From: Asparagopsis taxiformis
Lineage: Eukaryota > Rhodophyta > Florideophyceae > Bonnemaisoniales > Bonnemaisoniaceae
DNA length: 24,546 nt
NCBI GenBank assembly: GCA_030407315.1
Contig: JALQPE010000185.1
Location: 1 to 24,546 of the forward strand
Direction: 5' to 3'
In this document: positions 9,833-17,666 of the stretch, in pieces
Layout: each line of letters opens with the position of its first letter
How positions within the stretch are numbered: the first letter of the stretch is position 1
Notes under the pieces: generated by a model
The model's database searches: none
Told to the model about the DNA's origin: nothing
The model's input: only the letters and a program-made list of their open reading frames with translations
Made by a program: the position numbers and the translations under genes

Positions 9833-10517
9833 TGTGGTACGTAGTTCAGTGACTAAGTAGCTGGTACGAGCTACGGACACGCTGTCCTGTAAACGAAACG
9901 AACGAACAGTGCCACCCGCTGGTGTTTGACTGTATTGGTAGCGAAGAAGAAAAGATAGGGTAGAGTAGGTTAGTAGGTAGACACGGGCGTCACGACGCAA
10001 CGTTCCACGCGTGGTTCACGTTTGACCGACGAGGTGGCACGTCACCGGAGGCGCTCTCAACCAAACCCGTAGGCACGACACGCGATCAGCCTCACGTGTG
10101 GCGATGGGTAGGGAGTACGCAGCTCGACGGAGACGAAGCCTCGTTAGGCGTAAACGTAATACGTAACGTAGAAGTCAGTCGTAGACTGGAGCACGTTGAG
10201 CGATCGTTAATTGTCCCCTTTCCCTCCCGGCACGATGCCAATACCTATTTAGCCACGATGGCATCGCTTTACAGTGTAAACACTGCTCGTAACGTCCCCG
10301 AATGGGAAAGGACCTTGTGGGTCGCACGTGGGGACCCGTTGGTCCGTTGGCCGTTGCCAGTACGTTCGTTGCACACGTGTGCCGGTCGCGCGCGCGCACG
10401 CGCCAGCAATGGTCGTGCATTGCTGTTATCGCTCGGGTCCGCGGAAATTCGTAATTCCGCGGAAATCGTAATTATTTTCAACTTCGGAATTGCCACGTAT
10501 ACTACAGAAAGTGTACA
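9833..10517 (-). repeat. Candidate 5' LTR of the gypsy remnant
   Basis: This 685-bp segment lies between the AT-rich flank and gag. On the minus strand it begins TGTACAC and ends CCACA, so it has TGT...ACA termini, and it is followed after one base by a TGG primer-site start. It contains a 24-bp near-palindrome with CCGCGG ends at 10439-10462 and an 8-bp-arm hairpin at 10404-10425. There is no second LTR to compare with, so the ends are provisional. Confidence 0.4.
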
Positions 10518-10548
10518 AGACGAGCTCAAACAATAAGGAAAGGCGATT

Positions 10549-10731
10549 TTGCCGAGTGAGCGAATCTGTAAGAGGCATCTCTGCGAAGATGTACTGACAA
10601 TTATTAACGAAAAATTCGATGAAAAACACTTGGAACAGCGTAGTACAGCGTTTGACGAGGATAGTGGACATGGAGATGAAGAAGATGGGAGTGAAAGCTA
10701 CGTTGAAGTTTTCCTTGATGAGGAGGATTGA
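10549..10731 (+). other. Short acidic open frame beside the LTR
   Basis: This frame of 60 codons lies immediately outside the candidate LTR and ends in an acidic tail (DEEDGSESYVEVFLDEED). It has no ATG at its beginning, only TTG, and the upstream side is the retroelement. It could be the last exon of a host gene cut by the retroelement insertion, or chance. I recognise no family. Confidence 0.25.
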
Positions 10732-10739
10732 TTATGGAA

Positions 10740-11132
10740 GCGGATAAGTAAAGTTTCATAACCTTTGAAGTAAAGTGATTACGATGAGGCAGACTTAGGA
10801 GAAAAAAACCTTTACATATGAAACTGTCTAGGATATGAGTGGAAAAGGTGCACCCTAGCATGCTACGTACTACATGGTGTACTGGAAACAATAGCTATCG
10901 TTCTTATTTTTCAGCTCACTCTGCGACTAGAAAGCGTCATGTCTACAACAGTTAAGAGTTTTACCCTGTCATTGAGCACGCCTCTAGTAGCTTACAGAAT
11001 GCCGACAGTCCCTGGACGAAGGAAGAGGCCAGAAAGATACGGAGCATTTATCGATGGATACCATTGACTTGATCGAGGTTGGCTAATTCTGAACAGTCGT
11101 GTAGACACATCTATAAAAGATAGAAAAACGTT
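10740..11132. other. Gene-free spacer downstream of copy B
   Basis: No supported gene. It holds the 3' flank of the minus-strand copy B, and I found no clear AATAAA on that strand. Confidence 0.4.
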
Positions 11133-12522
11133 TTACTCGGAGGCGACATCGTGTACGGTAGGATGAGGTGCATCGACAAGGGAACTATTCTGTCCAACAA
11201 TAACGTCATGTCCAATTGTGTCTAGCTCGCTGCAGATGGTGTGTCCACTGAAAATACATGCTGGGAGGTTCAAGTATGCAGTTCCCAACACAACATTCTT
11301 GAGAACGCGCTCGAAAGTTCCATATGGACGAGGGCCTTGAACAGGTTTCCAGGTCAGTGAGAACGAGTTGGCCAGTTTTGAAATTTTTGCTGTCCAGCAG
11401 CTCAAAGTTCTCCTGCATTTCTCGACTTGAGAGAACGCGAGCTTCCAAAGGATACGAATAGCTGCAATTGACATAGTCGTATTCATCAGATTCTCGAGTA
11501 AGAACGACAGTACTACTCATGTTTTCAGATCTCCTGTATAAAGAGGAACCAACAAGAACAGCCTTTGTAGATGGAATAGAATCTTCTGAAGCACTGTCTG
11601 CTAGAGTTCCCAAAACTCTAATGACAGAAGACCCAGAATCGTGTCGTGTTTTCTTCTACTTGAGAATAGTAGAGTTCGTGCATGTAGACATGGAAGGAGC
11701 TAAAGTACTGCAGAGGTCATAGTATGTTCCAAAGTGGATCGATAGCTCTTTATCTCTCCCAGTTGAAATTCGAACCGCCTCGACGCTCGGCAGGAAAATT
11801 GTGTTTGGGTTGTTCTTCTCTTCGCATAGCCGGGAAAGTTCTGAAAACTGTTCAAGCGAGCAATCTGCTCTTGCCGTCACATAGTCTTGCACCAAGGAGC
11901 TCACTTCCCGGCCTGTTTCAGACTTCGTGATTTTGGAGGACAGGGGTTTGTCCAGTTTTAAGCCAACTCTCTGGAACAGGTAGTCGCACAAAATGTTTCC
12001 GAAGATGGGTCCAGTAGCGCTTGATGAACCGCGACAGTTGAGAATCTGCCTTTCGAGGTAGGATACCTTTTGAAACAGCTTGGATATGTCCTCATTGATG
12101 TTAGAACTAGGAGGACTCTCATCGCAAACTAAGCGCGTCTCGGACTTGGATCGACTCAACAAGTTTTGTTTGCAGTCTTTTTTATGGAAACTGTCTTCAC
12201 CCGCGGACAAAATCGTCTGCTCTAGTGCTAGTTGCTCTCCAAACCTCCAACGTAGCATGTTTCCAGAGTCAATGTCCAGCAGCGAATTGTTCTTGAATAA
12301 TTTTGCTGTAGAGACTGACTGGTCGAAACCGTGTTCAGATTGATATTGCAGCGTAACAAACAAGTTTCCAGTCAAACGATGTTCTCCGGACGCGTCCGGC
12401 TTGGCAGTACTCAAAACTTTGGCGCCCCACCAAACCTTTTTCTGTTTCCTTCCTCTCGTTTGTAAACTCCATTCTACTTCAATGACTGATCCTTCGGAGA
12501 CAAAGTCTGTTGGGTCTTGCAT
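11133..12522 (-). pseudogene. Copy B of the Tudor-like hypothetical gene family
   Basis: It starts at ATG 12522 (MQDPTDFVSEG) and is open for 288 codons to a TAG at 11656-11658. The same frame then continues with homology to copy A (VIRVLGTLAD) to about 11340. It switches by one base into the frame that ends at TAA 11133 (CIFSGHTICSELDTIG). Residues about 12-75 (GSVIEVEW, KVWWGAKV, FVTLQYQSEHGFD) have the spacing of a Tudor/Agenet-like barrel, a fold that often reads methylated histones. This is inferred from pattern only. A possible coiled coil lies near residues 140-160, and a conserved C-terminal domain contains ADCSLEQF and SIHFGTYYDLC. The TAG could be removed by a 42-nt GT-AG intron (GTAGAA...CATTAG), but copy A matches across the proposed acceptor, which argues for a nonsense mutation. 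It is divergent from the ParB-methyltransferase gene and shares a 0.4-0.7 kb intergenic region with it. Confidence 0.7.
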
Positions 12523-12636
12523 AATGGGTATTCCCAGGAAAAGAATGGAAGAGGTATCGACTGAGGAAACAGGAAAGATGACGAAACTGTACAGCTTGTA
12601 TCCGTGTGGAATGGTAGAGAGAAAATTGGTAGGTTA

Positions 12637-12647
12637 CTATTTTTATA
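12637..12647 (-). promoter_or_regulatory. TATA-like box of copy B
   Basis: The minus strand reads TATAAAAATAG, 115-125 bp upstream of the ATG at 12522. A TAACGGTTA element sits just beyond it at 12661-12669. The arrangement is consistent with a core promoter plus a Myb-type site. Confidence 0.4.
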
Positions 12648-12842
12648 CTTGCATAACTCGTAACGGTTATAAATTACTAACACCTGTCCCAAGCGACATG
12701 GGAGACCAACATCGTGATGATCATCTCTCTTGAACATTCATCACCATATAATAAAGATCGTATTCCGAGCTGCTCGAAGCCATTACCAGTAGATTGGGTG
12801 TATTTTTCGCTGTGGCAATATAACGGAACCTAGACGTGTATG

Positions 12843-12850
12843 TATAAAGA
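12843..12850 (+). promoter_or_regulatory. TATA-like box upstream of the ParB-methyltransferase gene
   Basis: TATAAAGA lies between the two divergent genes. A second AT-rich TATA-like run (TATTTATATA) is at 12891-12900. Either could position transcription of the rightward gene. TAACGG at 12821-12826 lies just upstream. Which start is used is unknown. Confidence 0.35.
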
Positions 12851-13252
12851 GAGGCAGGGATCGAGAATGATGCAGTGAAATCAATGTGTATATTTATATA
12901 CTGGTTGTAAGAACGAGTCTACAAGTTCGAACAGAAGATGAAGTCCTCTCAAGAGATTGGTTTTGAAATCTCCGATGGCAGATTTCGAACTCAATCTCTC
13001 GAGGGGACTTCAAATTCAAAACAAAAATGGAAATGTCCGTTGGCGAAAAAATTGTATTGAAAGGCCGCCGAAGAAACTAATTATTCCACATTACGTACCC
13101 TACCTAGCCAAAGTATATCTGAAAATATTCAGGTTAACTCTTAACTATGCATTTAAGGTTTATCAAGATTGTTGCCGAAGGTTTTTAACGGCAGGTAGGA
13201 GAGAAGATTGTTTTCTGCTGGTGGCTGATAGAGATGAAGAATCTATTTCTCG

Positions 13253-13750
13253 ATGGCCTCTGAGAAGAGAAATCCAGCGAGCACCTCTCGGCGTCCCCTT
13301 CATGGTGAGCGGCGCAATGGGCTATTGCACATCGACCGACTCAAGATCAAATGATATGTCGAGATTCGAGAAATCGACTACAGGCACGTCGATGTTATTG
13401 CCGAGAGCATTCAGGTTTACGGCTACAATGACAACAACCCAATTACCGGTCGGATCATTGCCGGTGAGGTAGAGGTGCTGGATGGTGCGCATCGTTCGAA
13501 AGCTGTAATCAAGCTCATAGAGAACGGTGAGCTTCCGCGTGATTTCACTGTTCCTATGATTGAAGAAGAAGTCGACATATCTCCGATTACAAGTGCTGCT
13601 TTCCTTCTAGATAGTGTGAAAGCATCAAACGCGAACGATATGGCATCCAGGCAGAAGAGGATGACTTTCATTGAATACCTGAATCTTACTTTGGATCTTA
13701 GAGATGGGTACTGGTAGCGAAACGCAGGTGAAAAACAAGGAAGCTCAAGC
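13253..13750 (+). pseudogene. ParB-like domain, N-terminal part of the methyltransferase-SET gene
   Basis: From the ATG at 13253 the frame reads LLHIDRLKIK, TGA (13352-13354), YVEIREIDYRHVDVIAESI, then GYNDNNPITG and VLDGAHRSKAV. These are the features of a ParB/sulfiredoxin-like N-terminal domain, with DGAHR the signature motif. The frame reaches TAG at 13715-13717 and runs on without further stops, in the same register, into the Met at 13751 of the methyltransferase frame. ParB-like plus DNA methylase is a known bacterial and phage architecture. Two in-frame stops remain to be explained. One reading is nonsense decay. Another splices 13305-13363 (GTGAGC...GTCGAG, 59 nt, phase 0) from the ATG at 12975 in a different frame and removes the TAG in a 36-nt segment (13714-13749, GTAGCG...CTCAAG). 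The domain call is firm; the gene model is not. Confidence 0.6.
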
Positions 13751-16750
13751 ATGGTTACAATTCGCGACGTGAATATGCAATCTATTAGGCGATGGCTCGC
13801 CGTGGGATCTCAGCGCGAAGATTTGGCAGAAACTGTGCTGAGGCAGCCACAGTACGAGAGTTGCTTGTCAATTCTTCGTGTGCTCCGCCCCTACAGTCGC
13901 ACAGAAGAACCCAATCCCAAAATGGTTCGCTGTCTGTGGCAGTTGTTCTGTATCGTATGGGGAAGGCCGGTGGAAGTTCAGAACAATTTTGCGATGAAGG
14001 AGTTTCCCACATCTCTCGAGAAAAGAGCATCAGTCGGCGAGCAGTTGTTTGGGATGTCTACAAGTGGTGAAATTGCTTCTCCATTGTGTCGCGAAGTCCT
14101 CACCTGTGAGTATTTTCGTTCTGGAAGAAGTGCACAGGGTAGAACATTAACAGAAGAAGACAAAGTATTTGGAAGGCTGATGTTTATGATTTCATTTGTG
14201 CACATTGCCCTCACTAGACGCAGAAATGCATCCATTAGCCGGGGTAGGAAGCGTCGTAGAACTGGGAGGGATACAGAGACTTCTACATTCGCCCCTTTCC
14301 AGCGCACAAGAGCAAACGGAGAGTCTGTGGGTGTCGTTTTGGAAAGGGTCATGTCTGCCTGGGATACAACAGCGATGATTCTGGGCTTCGAAAGCGCCTA
14401 CATGATGTGTCGCCCATACATGGTTTTCGACTCTGAGAAATTCCAATTCATCTGTCTTGCTAATCGTACTGACGGGTGGGCACATCCTGACCACTACTCA
14501 GATCTTCTGCTTCCGTCCCCGGTAGTGAAAGTCCGCGAGGATGCAGGTTATCCAGGCACTTTGGATATCTCTGTTGATGCTAGGTTGAGGTCTTTGACAG
14601 AAGCCGTACTAGTGTCTGTGTATGACTGTATGACAGGCATTGATGTATTTGGATCAAGTACGAACCAGATGGAAGGGCTGCGCACTAAATTTTTCCATCA
14701 ACCTGACCGGTTCGGATTGAACGCCTTCATCGAAGCAAGAATTGAACAATCCATCGCATTGGATGGTCACGAAAGACTCAAGGTATGGAAGAACTGGAAC
14801 CGTGAAATGCGTGTGAAGCCAGTTGATGTCTGCGACTTGAAAATTCTCTACGAGACTGAACAGCGCAACGCGGCATCCAGATCTCTTTCTCGTCTTGAGT
14901 CGAATGAATCAATGCAGCACAGCACTCGCCGTTTAGGTACAGGTGGAAGGAAACCTACCAATGACTCTGGATCCCAGTATACATCCAGCATGGATGGGAG
15001 GGCTTCGTCCGCAATGGACACGGTTATGCAAGATGTTGCGGAGGATACACCGTCAGCGGAGGCAGTGGGTGAGGAAGAGGGGGCACCGGATCATATTGTG
15101 CAATTGAAAAAGGTCATGAAGAGATTTTGCGTGGCTTACAACTCTACAGCCTCGAGGTTAGTGCACCAGGTTAACACTGATTCCATTGGCATGCTTTCAG
15201 GGAATACTATTGATGGACAAGCACAACTTGTGCTCACCGATCCACCCTTCAACACGCGGAGGGAGAAAGGCAAGACCAATTCAGACTATGATGGCATCAA
15301 TAGCGCACAAATGTTTTGTACCGGAAAGGACATTTCTCGAATGCTGCGCCCTGGAGGACATGCCCTGATATTTTCCAGTATCAAACAGTTGGTTGGGTGG
15401 GGAGAAGCTCTTCAAAATGCAGAAAGCGGGGAACAATCCATGCGTACAGACGATGTTCCTCTCATTCTAAGCCGTCGTCCCTACGTATTCATCCAAAACC
15501 CAATGAACAAATCGTGTTCATTACACAACATTCACGAGTTTGTTGTGCACAGTTTCAAACGTGGGATGGGAGCTGCCGCGTTTGAAATGGTTGATTATTC
15601 TTTGCATAACCGTGACCTTTCACGACATCCAGGGTACGTGAACGCAATCGACAACTGCCCGAAGCTCGGACCTGGTGAGTCATTGAACTTCGAAGACAAA
15701 AGGCTACGTGCGGAGCAGAAGCCTCTGTCCATACTTCGAGAGCTTATTTCAAGGTTTTCAAAGCCAGGAGACATTGTGGTAGATCTATTCTCCGGAACGT
15801 ATTCTACTGCAATAGCTTGCATGACAATGAGAGATGGTCTGTATCGCAAGTTTATTGGATGTGAAAAAGACGCCACATGCCATGGATCAGCTCAGCCGTT
15901 GTTGCTGGATTGCTTTGTTAGGCAAGGTCGAGATGGAGTTTTTGGGGAGGCAACCAAAAATGACATATCGAGTATTCTCGCTAACAAAGAATGGAATTAC
16001 TCGATAAGGAGCAATGTAGGAAGTGAAAGACTTCGACATCGAAGTGATGCGCCTGATGGATTACCGTCGGTATCTTCACTACCACTGCATATGTTGCGAT
16101 TTGTCTCCTCTGTTGCGCGGGATCAAAGCATGCTCCGAAGACTTGCCGAAGTCCCAATGAATGAATGGGGCGTAGAAGATTTAGGCAAGGTTTTCTCCGT
16201 TGACCCTGAGATGATGCTTGCAGTAGATGCCTCCTTTCACAACGTTATTGTTGCTGCATCGACAGTTCGAGAGGGAGGATTGGGGGTTTTTGCCGCAGAA
16301 GATTTAGAGAGGGGCTCTGTTGTTGGTTGGTACAATGGGACAATTTTATACGGGAAGATTGGGGAGAATGAACCGCAACGCAGTCGCTTGTACGGACCGG
16401 ACGGGTTCGGTTGTACTGGTGAAAGATTCCAAAACTTCAACATGGAGATGGAGACCAGTGTCATCGGAGAAGAAGCACCGGTCGACAAGATATATCTTGT
16501 ACCAGCGGAATACAATGTCTGCAGCTACCTCAACGACAGTAGGACCATTGACGGAATGGAGAGAGTTGCAAATGTGCAACGCAGAAAAAATGCGGAGTTC
16601 CGAGTTCACAAAGACGTCAATCCTACTTGCGACTTCAAGTATGCAGTAGCAAAACCTGATCTCATCCTAGCGCAGGTTGTAGTAGATGTTCGAGCTGGGG
16701 AAGAGATATTCGTTGACTATAGATCGCGCTACTGGACTGCAGAGAGGTAG
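13751..16750 (+). CDS. N6/N4 DNA methyltransferase fused to a SET domain
   Basis: An intact frame of 999 residues ends at TAG 16750. Residues 1-400 are partly helical and contain the basic run GRKRRRTGRD, a possible nuclear signal. Residues about 385-450 are Ser/Glu-rich linker. The methyltransferase occupies about 455-720. Catalytic motif IV is TDPPFNT (DPPF at 497-500), and motif X (EQKPLSILRELI) runs straight into motif I (DLFSGTYST, 678-686). The IV-before-I order is that of the beta class (Pfam N6_N4_Mtase), and DPPF favours adenine-N6 over the SPP[Y/F] of N4-cytosine enzymes. The second Gly of motif I is Tyr, which may weaken cofactor binding. The C-terminal 160 residues form a SET domain: GLGVFAAEDLERGSVVGWY from 843, SYLNDSR at 925-931 in place of the usual RFINHSC, NAEF at 947 and GEEIFVDY at 983-990. 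SET domains methylate protein lysines. I do not know a described protein with this order. The poly(A) signal lies 45 nt past the stop. The Met at 13751 may be internal, because the ParB-like frame continues into it. Confidence 0.85.
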   Translation: MVTIRDVNMQSIRRWLAVGSQREDLAETVLRQPQYESCLSILRVLRPYSRTEEPNPKMVRCLWQLFCIVWGRPVEVQNNFAMKEFPTSLEKRASVGEQLFGMSTSGEIASPLCREVLTCEYFRSGRSAQGRTLTEEDKVFGRLMFMISFVHIALTRRRNASISRGRKRRRTGRDTETSTFAPFQRTRANGESVGVVLERVMSAWDTTAMILGFESAYMMCRPYMVFDSEKFQFICLANRTDGWAHPDHYSDLLLPSPVVKVREDAGYPGTLDISVDARLRSLTEAVLVSVYDCMTGIDVFGSSTNQMEGLRTKFFHQPDRFGLNAFIEARIEQSIALDGHERLKVWKNWNREMRVKPVDVCDLKILYETEQRNAASRSLSRLESNESMQHSTRRLGTGGRKPTNDSGSQYTSSMDGRASSAMDTVMQDVAEDTPSAEAVGEEEGAPDHIVQLKKVMKRFCVAYNSTASRLVHQVNTDSIGMLSGNTIDGQAQLVLTDPPFNTRREKGKTNSDYDGINSAQMFCTGKDISRMLRPGGHALIFSSIKQLVGWGEALQNAESGEQSMRTDDVPLILSRRPYVFIQNPMNKSCSLHNIHEFVVHSFKRGMGAAAFEMVDYSLHNRDLSRHPGYVNAIDNCPKLGPGESLNFEDKRLRAEQKPLSILRELISRFSKPGDIVVDLFSGTYSTAIACMTMRDGLYRKFIGCEKDATCHGSAQPLLLDCFVRQGRDGVFGEATKNDISSILANKEWNYSIRSNVGSERLRHRSDAPDGLPSVSSLPLHMLRFVSSVARDQSMLRRLAEVPMNEWGVEDLGKVFSVDPEMMLAVDASFHNVIVAASTVREGGLGVFAAEDLERGSVVGWYNGTILYGKIGENEPQRSRLYGPDGFGCTGERFQNFNMEMETSVIGEEAPVDKIYLVPAEYNVCSYLNDSRTIDGMERVANVQRRKNAEFRVHKDVNPTCDFKYAVAKPDLILAQVVVDVRAGEEIFVDYRSRYWTAER

Positions 16751-16794
16751 GACAGTTTAGGCGTCCAATTACAGATATCAAGATTACCATCAGC

Positions 16795-16800
16795 AATAAA
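16795..16800 (+). terminator. Poly(A) signal of the methyltransferase-SET gene
   Basis: AATAAA begins 45 nt after the TAG at 16750, a normal distance for a eukaryotic 3' end. It supports the view that this TAG is a real terminus. Confidence 0.5.
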
Positions 16801-16910
16801 AAGTCTTGCATCTGAACTCGTACAACGTTGTAATACTACAATCTACCTGAGCGATAATAACAGACTTTCATTTGCTGAGCGGTGCGAGTCAGCCCACGCC
16901 CAATGATAGT

Positions 16911-17325
16911 GCTGCACCTGGGCTTTGCCATGCCAAAATAATACCCGGTATTATTTTGGCATGGCAAAGCCCAAGTACAGCTCTGCCATTGGCTGCCATG
17001 AACGCAGCGGCAGCCAATGGAATTGCTGCACCTGGCTGGCCACTCCCAAAATAATACCGGGTATTATTTTGGCATGGCAAGCCCAGGTGCAGCAATTCCA
17101 TTGGCTATCATGAACGCAGCGGCAGCCAATGGCAGAGCTGCACTTGGGCTTTACCATACCAAAATAATACCCGGTATTATTTTGGCATGGCAAAGCCCAA
17201 GTGCAGCCACGCTATTGGCTGTCATTAACGCAGCGACAGCCAATGGAATTGCTGCACCTGGGCTTTGCCATGCCAAAATAATACCGGGTAGTATTTTGGT
17301 ATGGCAAAGCCCAGGTGCAGCCACT
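16911..17325. repeat. Left 114-bp palindromic repeat array
   Basis: Four units have centres near 16946, 17060, 17174 and 17287, a period of 113-114 bp. Each is a long near-perfect palindrome of about 71 bp around CCAAAATAATACC plus its mirror, with arms extending through GGGCTTTGCCATG and GCTGCACCTG. Between units lies a second inverted repeat, CCATTGGCTGC / GCAGCCAATGG, with a loop of about 13 bp. Translation in several frames yields IIPGIIL repeats, an artefact of the palindrome and not a protein. The array lies about 340 bp beyond the stop codon of gene C and about 160 bp past the stop of the methyltransferase gene. Confidence 0.9.
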
Positions 17326-17339
17326 CTATTGGCTGCTAG

Positions 17340-17666
17340 GTTTGCATCTCAACTATAGTTAGCATACTAAATAGAAAAACCCAAGACCTTGGTTACTCGA
17401 GTGATGTGGAATTGTGGCAGTCTTGTAAAACTGTGCCATGCATGTAGGAAAGGAAAAGAGATGAGTCTGCACGATGTAGGGTGTAGAAGCTATGCTAGGT
17501 GAGTGGTAGAGGAACTCTAATAGTGCAGTAGACTGACCATGCTAATATTTTCAAAGTCATGAATAGGAGTAGATTTAGTTGTGGTAAAGGAAGTATACTA
17601 CCGAAGCTAGCTTAGGATTAGCAGATGCTGCCTGTAGAGGGAGAGGCAAAGCAGTATTCTTGCAGA
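17340..17666. other. Gene-free 3' flank of gene C
   Basis: No gene and no obvious minus-strand AATAAA. It lies between the left repeat array and the TAA of gene C. Confidence 0.45.

Larger units (their letters stand above)
5630..10517 (-). mobile_element. Truncated, decayed Ty3/gypsy-type LTR retrotransposon
   Basis: Reading on the minus strand, the order is a candidate LTR (10517-9833), a candidate primer-binding site (9831-9813), gag (9735-7044) and the protease part of pol (7104-5630). The protein then ends a few residues after the linker that normally precedes reverse transcriptase, inside WTSGRL. No RT, RNase H, integrase or second LTR is present in the window. The remnant is clearly more GC- and CpG-rich than both flanks. 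Several gag frameshifts and a lost zinc-knuckle His show it is dead. With the 3' half missing, target-site duplications cannot be checked. Confidence 0.85.

Noticed and set aside
16911..17325. CRISPR-like array
   Set aside because: The units are eukaryotic-type tandem palindromes of 114 bp without unique spacers, cas genes or a leader.
16872..17358. Overlapping open frames rich in IIPGIIL on both strands
   Set aside because: They are translations of the 114-bp palindromic repeat. The same peptide appears on both strands because the DNA is its own reverse complement.
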